Part shown: piece by piece, positions 63,811 through 64,000 of the stretch | Layout: every line of letters begins with the position of its first letter | Position numbering within the stretch: the first letter of the stretch is position 1 | Assembly (NCBI RefSeq): GCF_013141775.1 | Contig: NZ_WHOB01000017.1 | Span: forward strand, 1 to 64,000 | From: Paenibacillus phytohabitans | Lineage (GTDB): Bacteria; Bacillota; Bacilli; Paenibacillales; Paenibacillaceae | DNA: 64,000 nucleotides | Direction: 5' to 3' | Notes under the pieces: model-generated | What the model saw: only the letters and a program-made list of their open reading frames with translations | The model's database searches: none | Told to the model about the DNA's origin: nothing | Position numbers and translations under genes: made by a program

Positions 63811-63822
63811 ACTGAAATGGCT

Positions 63823-63855
63823 CAAGGAGAAGCGCTGGGCGCTTCTCCTTGTTTG
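63823..63855. terminator. Bidirectional terminator
   Basis: CAAGGAGAAGCGC (63823-63835) pairs perfectly with GCGCTTCTCCTTG (63839-63851). A short T-run follows on the plus strand only; it lies between convergent genes. Confidence 0.65.
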
Positions 63856-63871
63856 GGCGGCAGCCCGCGGA

Positions 63872-64000
63872 TTAAGCCAATTTACGGACCGGCCGCAGCA
63901 CTGCATACCCGTACCCTTCGGGGAAATGGCGCTGATAGTCCTGCTTGACCTCTTCGTCCCATGCATAGCCCATGGCCGCCGGATCATAATTCCAGGCCAC
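63872..64000 (-). CDS. Unidentified protein, C-terminal fragment at window edge
   Basis: The last 42 codons of a minus-strand gene, ending YGYAVLRPVRKLA and a TAA stop; the start lies beyond the window. The visible part is rich in aromatic residues (VAWNYDPAAMGYAWDEEV) and looks like an ordinary globular C-terminus. I do not recognise the family. A strong hairpin follows the stop. Confidence 0.6.
   Translation of the reverse strand: MAWNYDPAAMGYAWDEEVKQDYQRHFPEGYGYAVLRPVRKLA

Overview
The window looks like a chromosomal stretch of a Paenibacillus-type spore-forming Bacillota. The grounds are mid-range GC, strong Shine-Dalgarno sequences with frequent GTG/TTG starts, several YesM/YesN two-component systems each paired with a sugar ABC importer lacking its own ATPase, a spore-coat transglutaminase (tgl), a collagen-like surface protein, an ald/adeR pair and a tRNA-Leu. 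No phage, insertion sequence, rRNA or CRISPR locus is visible.

Layout. 1-760 is a non-coding array of 51-bp units. 949-8097 (minus) is an operon of two permeases, a binding lipoprotein and a large secreted glycoside hydrolase. 8324-10828 is a collagen-like gene with a long 27-bp repeat. 11093-16143 holds a binding-protein-like gene divergent from a YesM/YesN pair. 16153-18733 carries tgl and a DUF4127 gene. 19037-19554 is an overlapping gene pair resembling a split sigma factor (SigO/RsoA type) behind a LexA-box-like palindrome. 19544-22169 is adeR and ald. 22459-28622 is a second ABC/two-component sugar system. 28694-30339 is an AhpD-like gene divergent from an ECF41-type sigma factor. A methyltransferase, a second repeat array, an M20 amidohydrolase and an aldose epimerase follow. 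34465-40864 is an exopolysaccharide cluster (three GT2 enzymes, a pyruvyltransferase-like protein, a flippase) preceded by a structured RNA-like element. Then come a threonine aldolase and udk. 43357-50160 is a disaccharide operon: ABC importer, LacI regulator, BadF-type kinase and GH4 phospho-glycosidase. 50242-53957 holds a lipoprotein, a HIT protein, an AraC regulator and a Gfo/Idh/MocA oxidoreductase. 54039-60007 is a third two-component/ABC set. The right end has a MATE exporter, tRNA-Leu(CAG), an XRE-BtrH-like fusion and one truncated gene.

How it works together. Most of the window is carbohydrate sensing and uptake. Membrane kinases of the YesM class would sense extracellular saccharides, AraC-type response regulators would switch on the importers, and cytosolic enzymes would process the sugar. 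In the 43-50 kb operon an unphosphorylated disaccharide is probably imported, phosphorylated in the cytosol and then cut by a GH4 enzyme, a PTS-free route to a phospho-disaccharide.

The least explained signals are the two arrays of 51/52-bp units with covarying hairpins, the 63-64-bp repeats that stop at ribosome binding sites, the hairpin element before the exopolysaccharide genes, and the possible SOS link of the split sigma factor. All calls are from reading the sequence; no database search was run.
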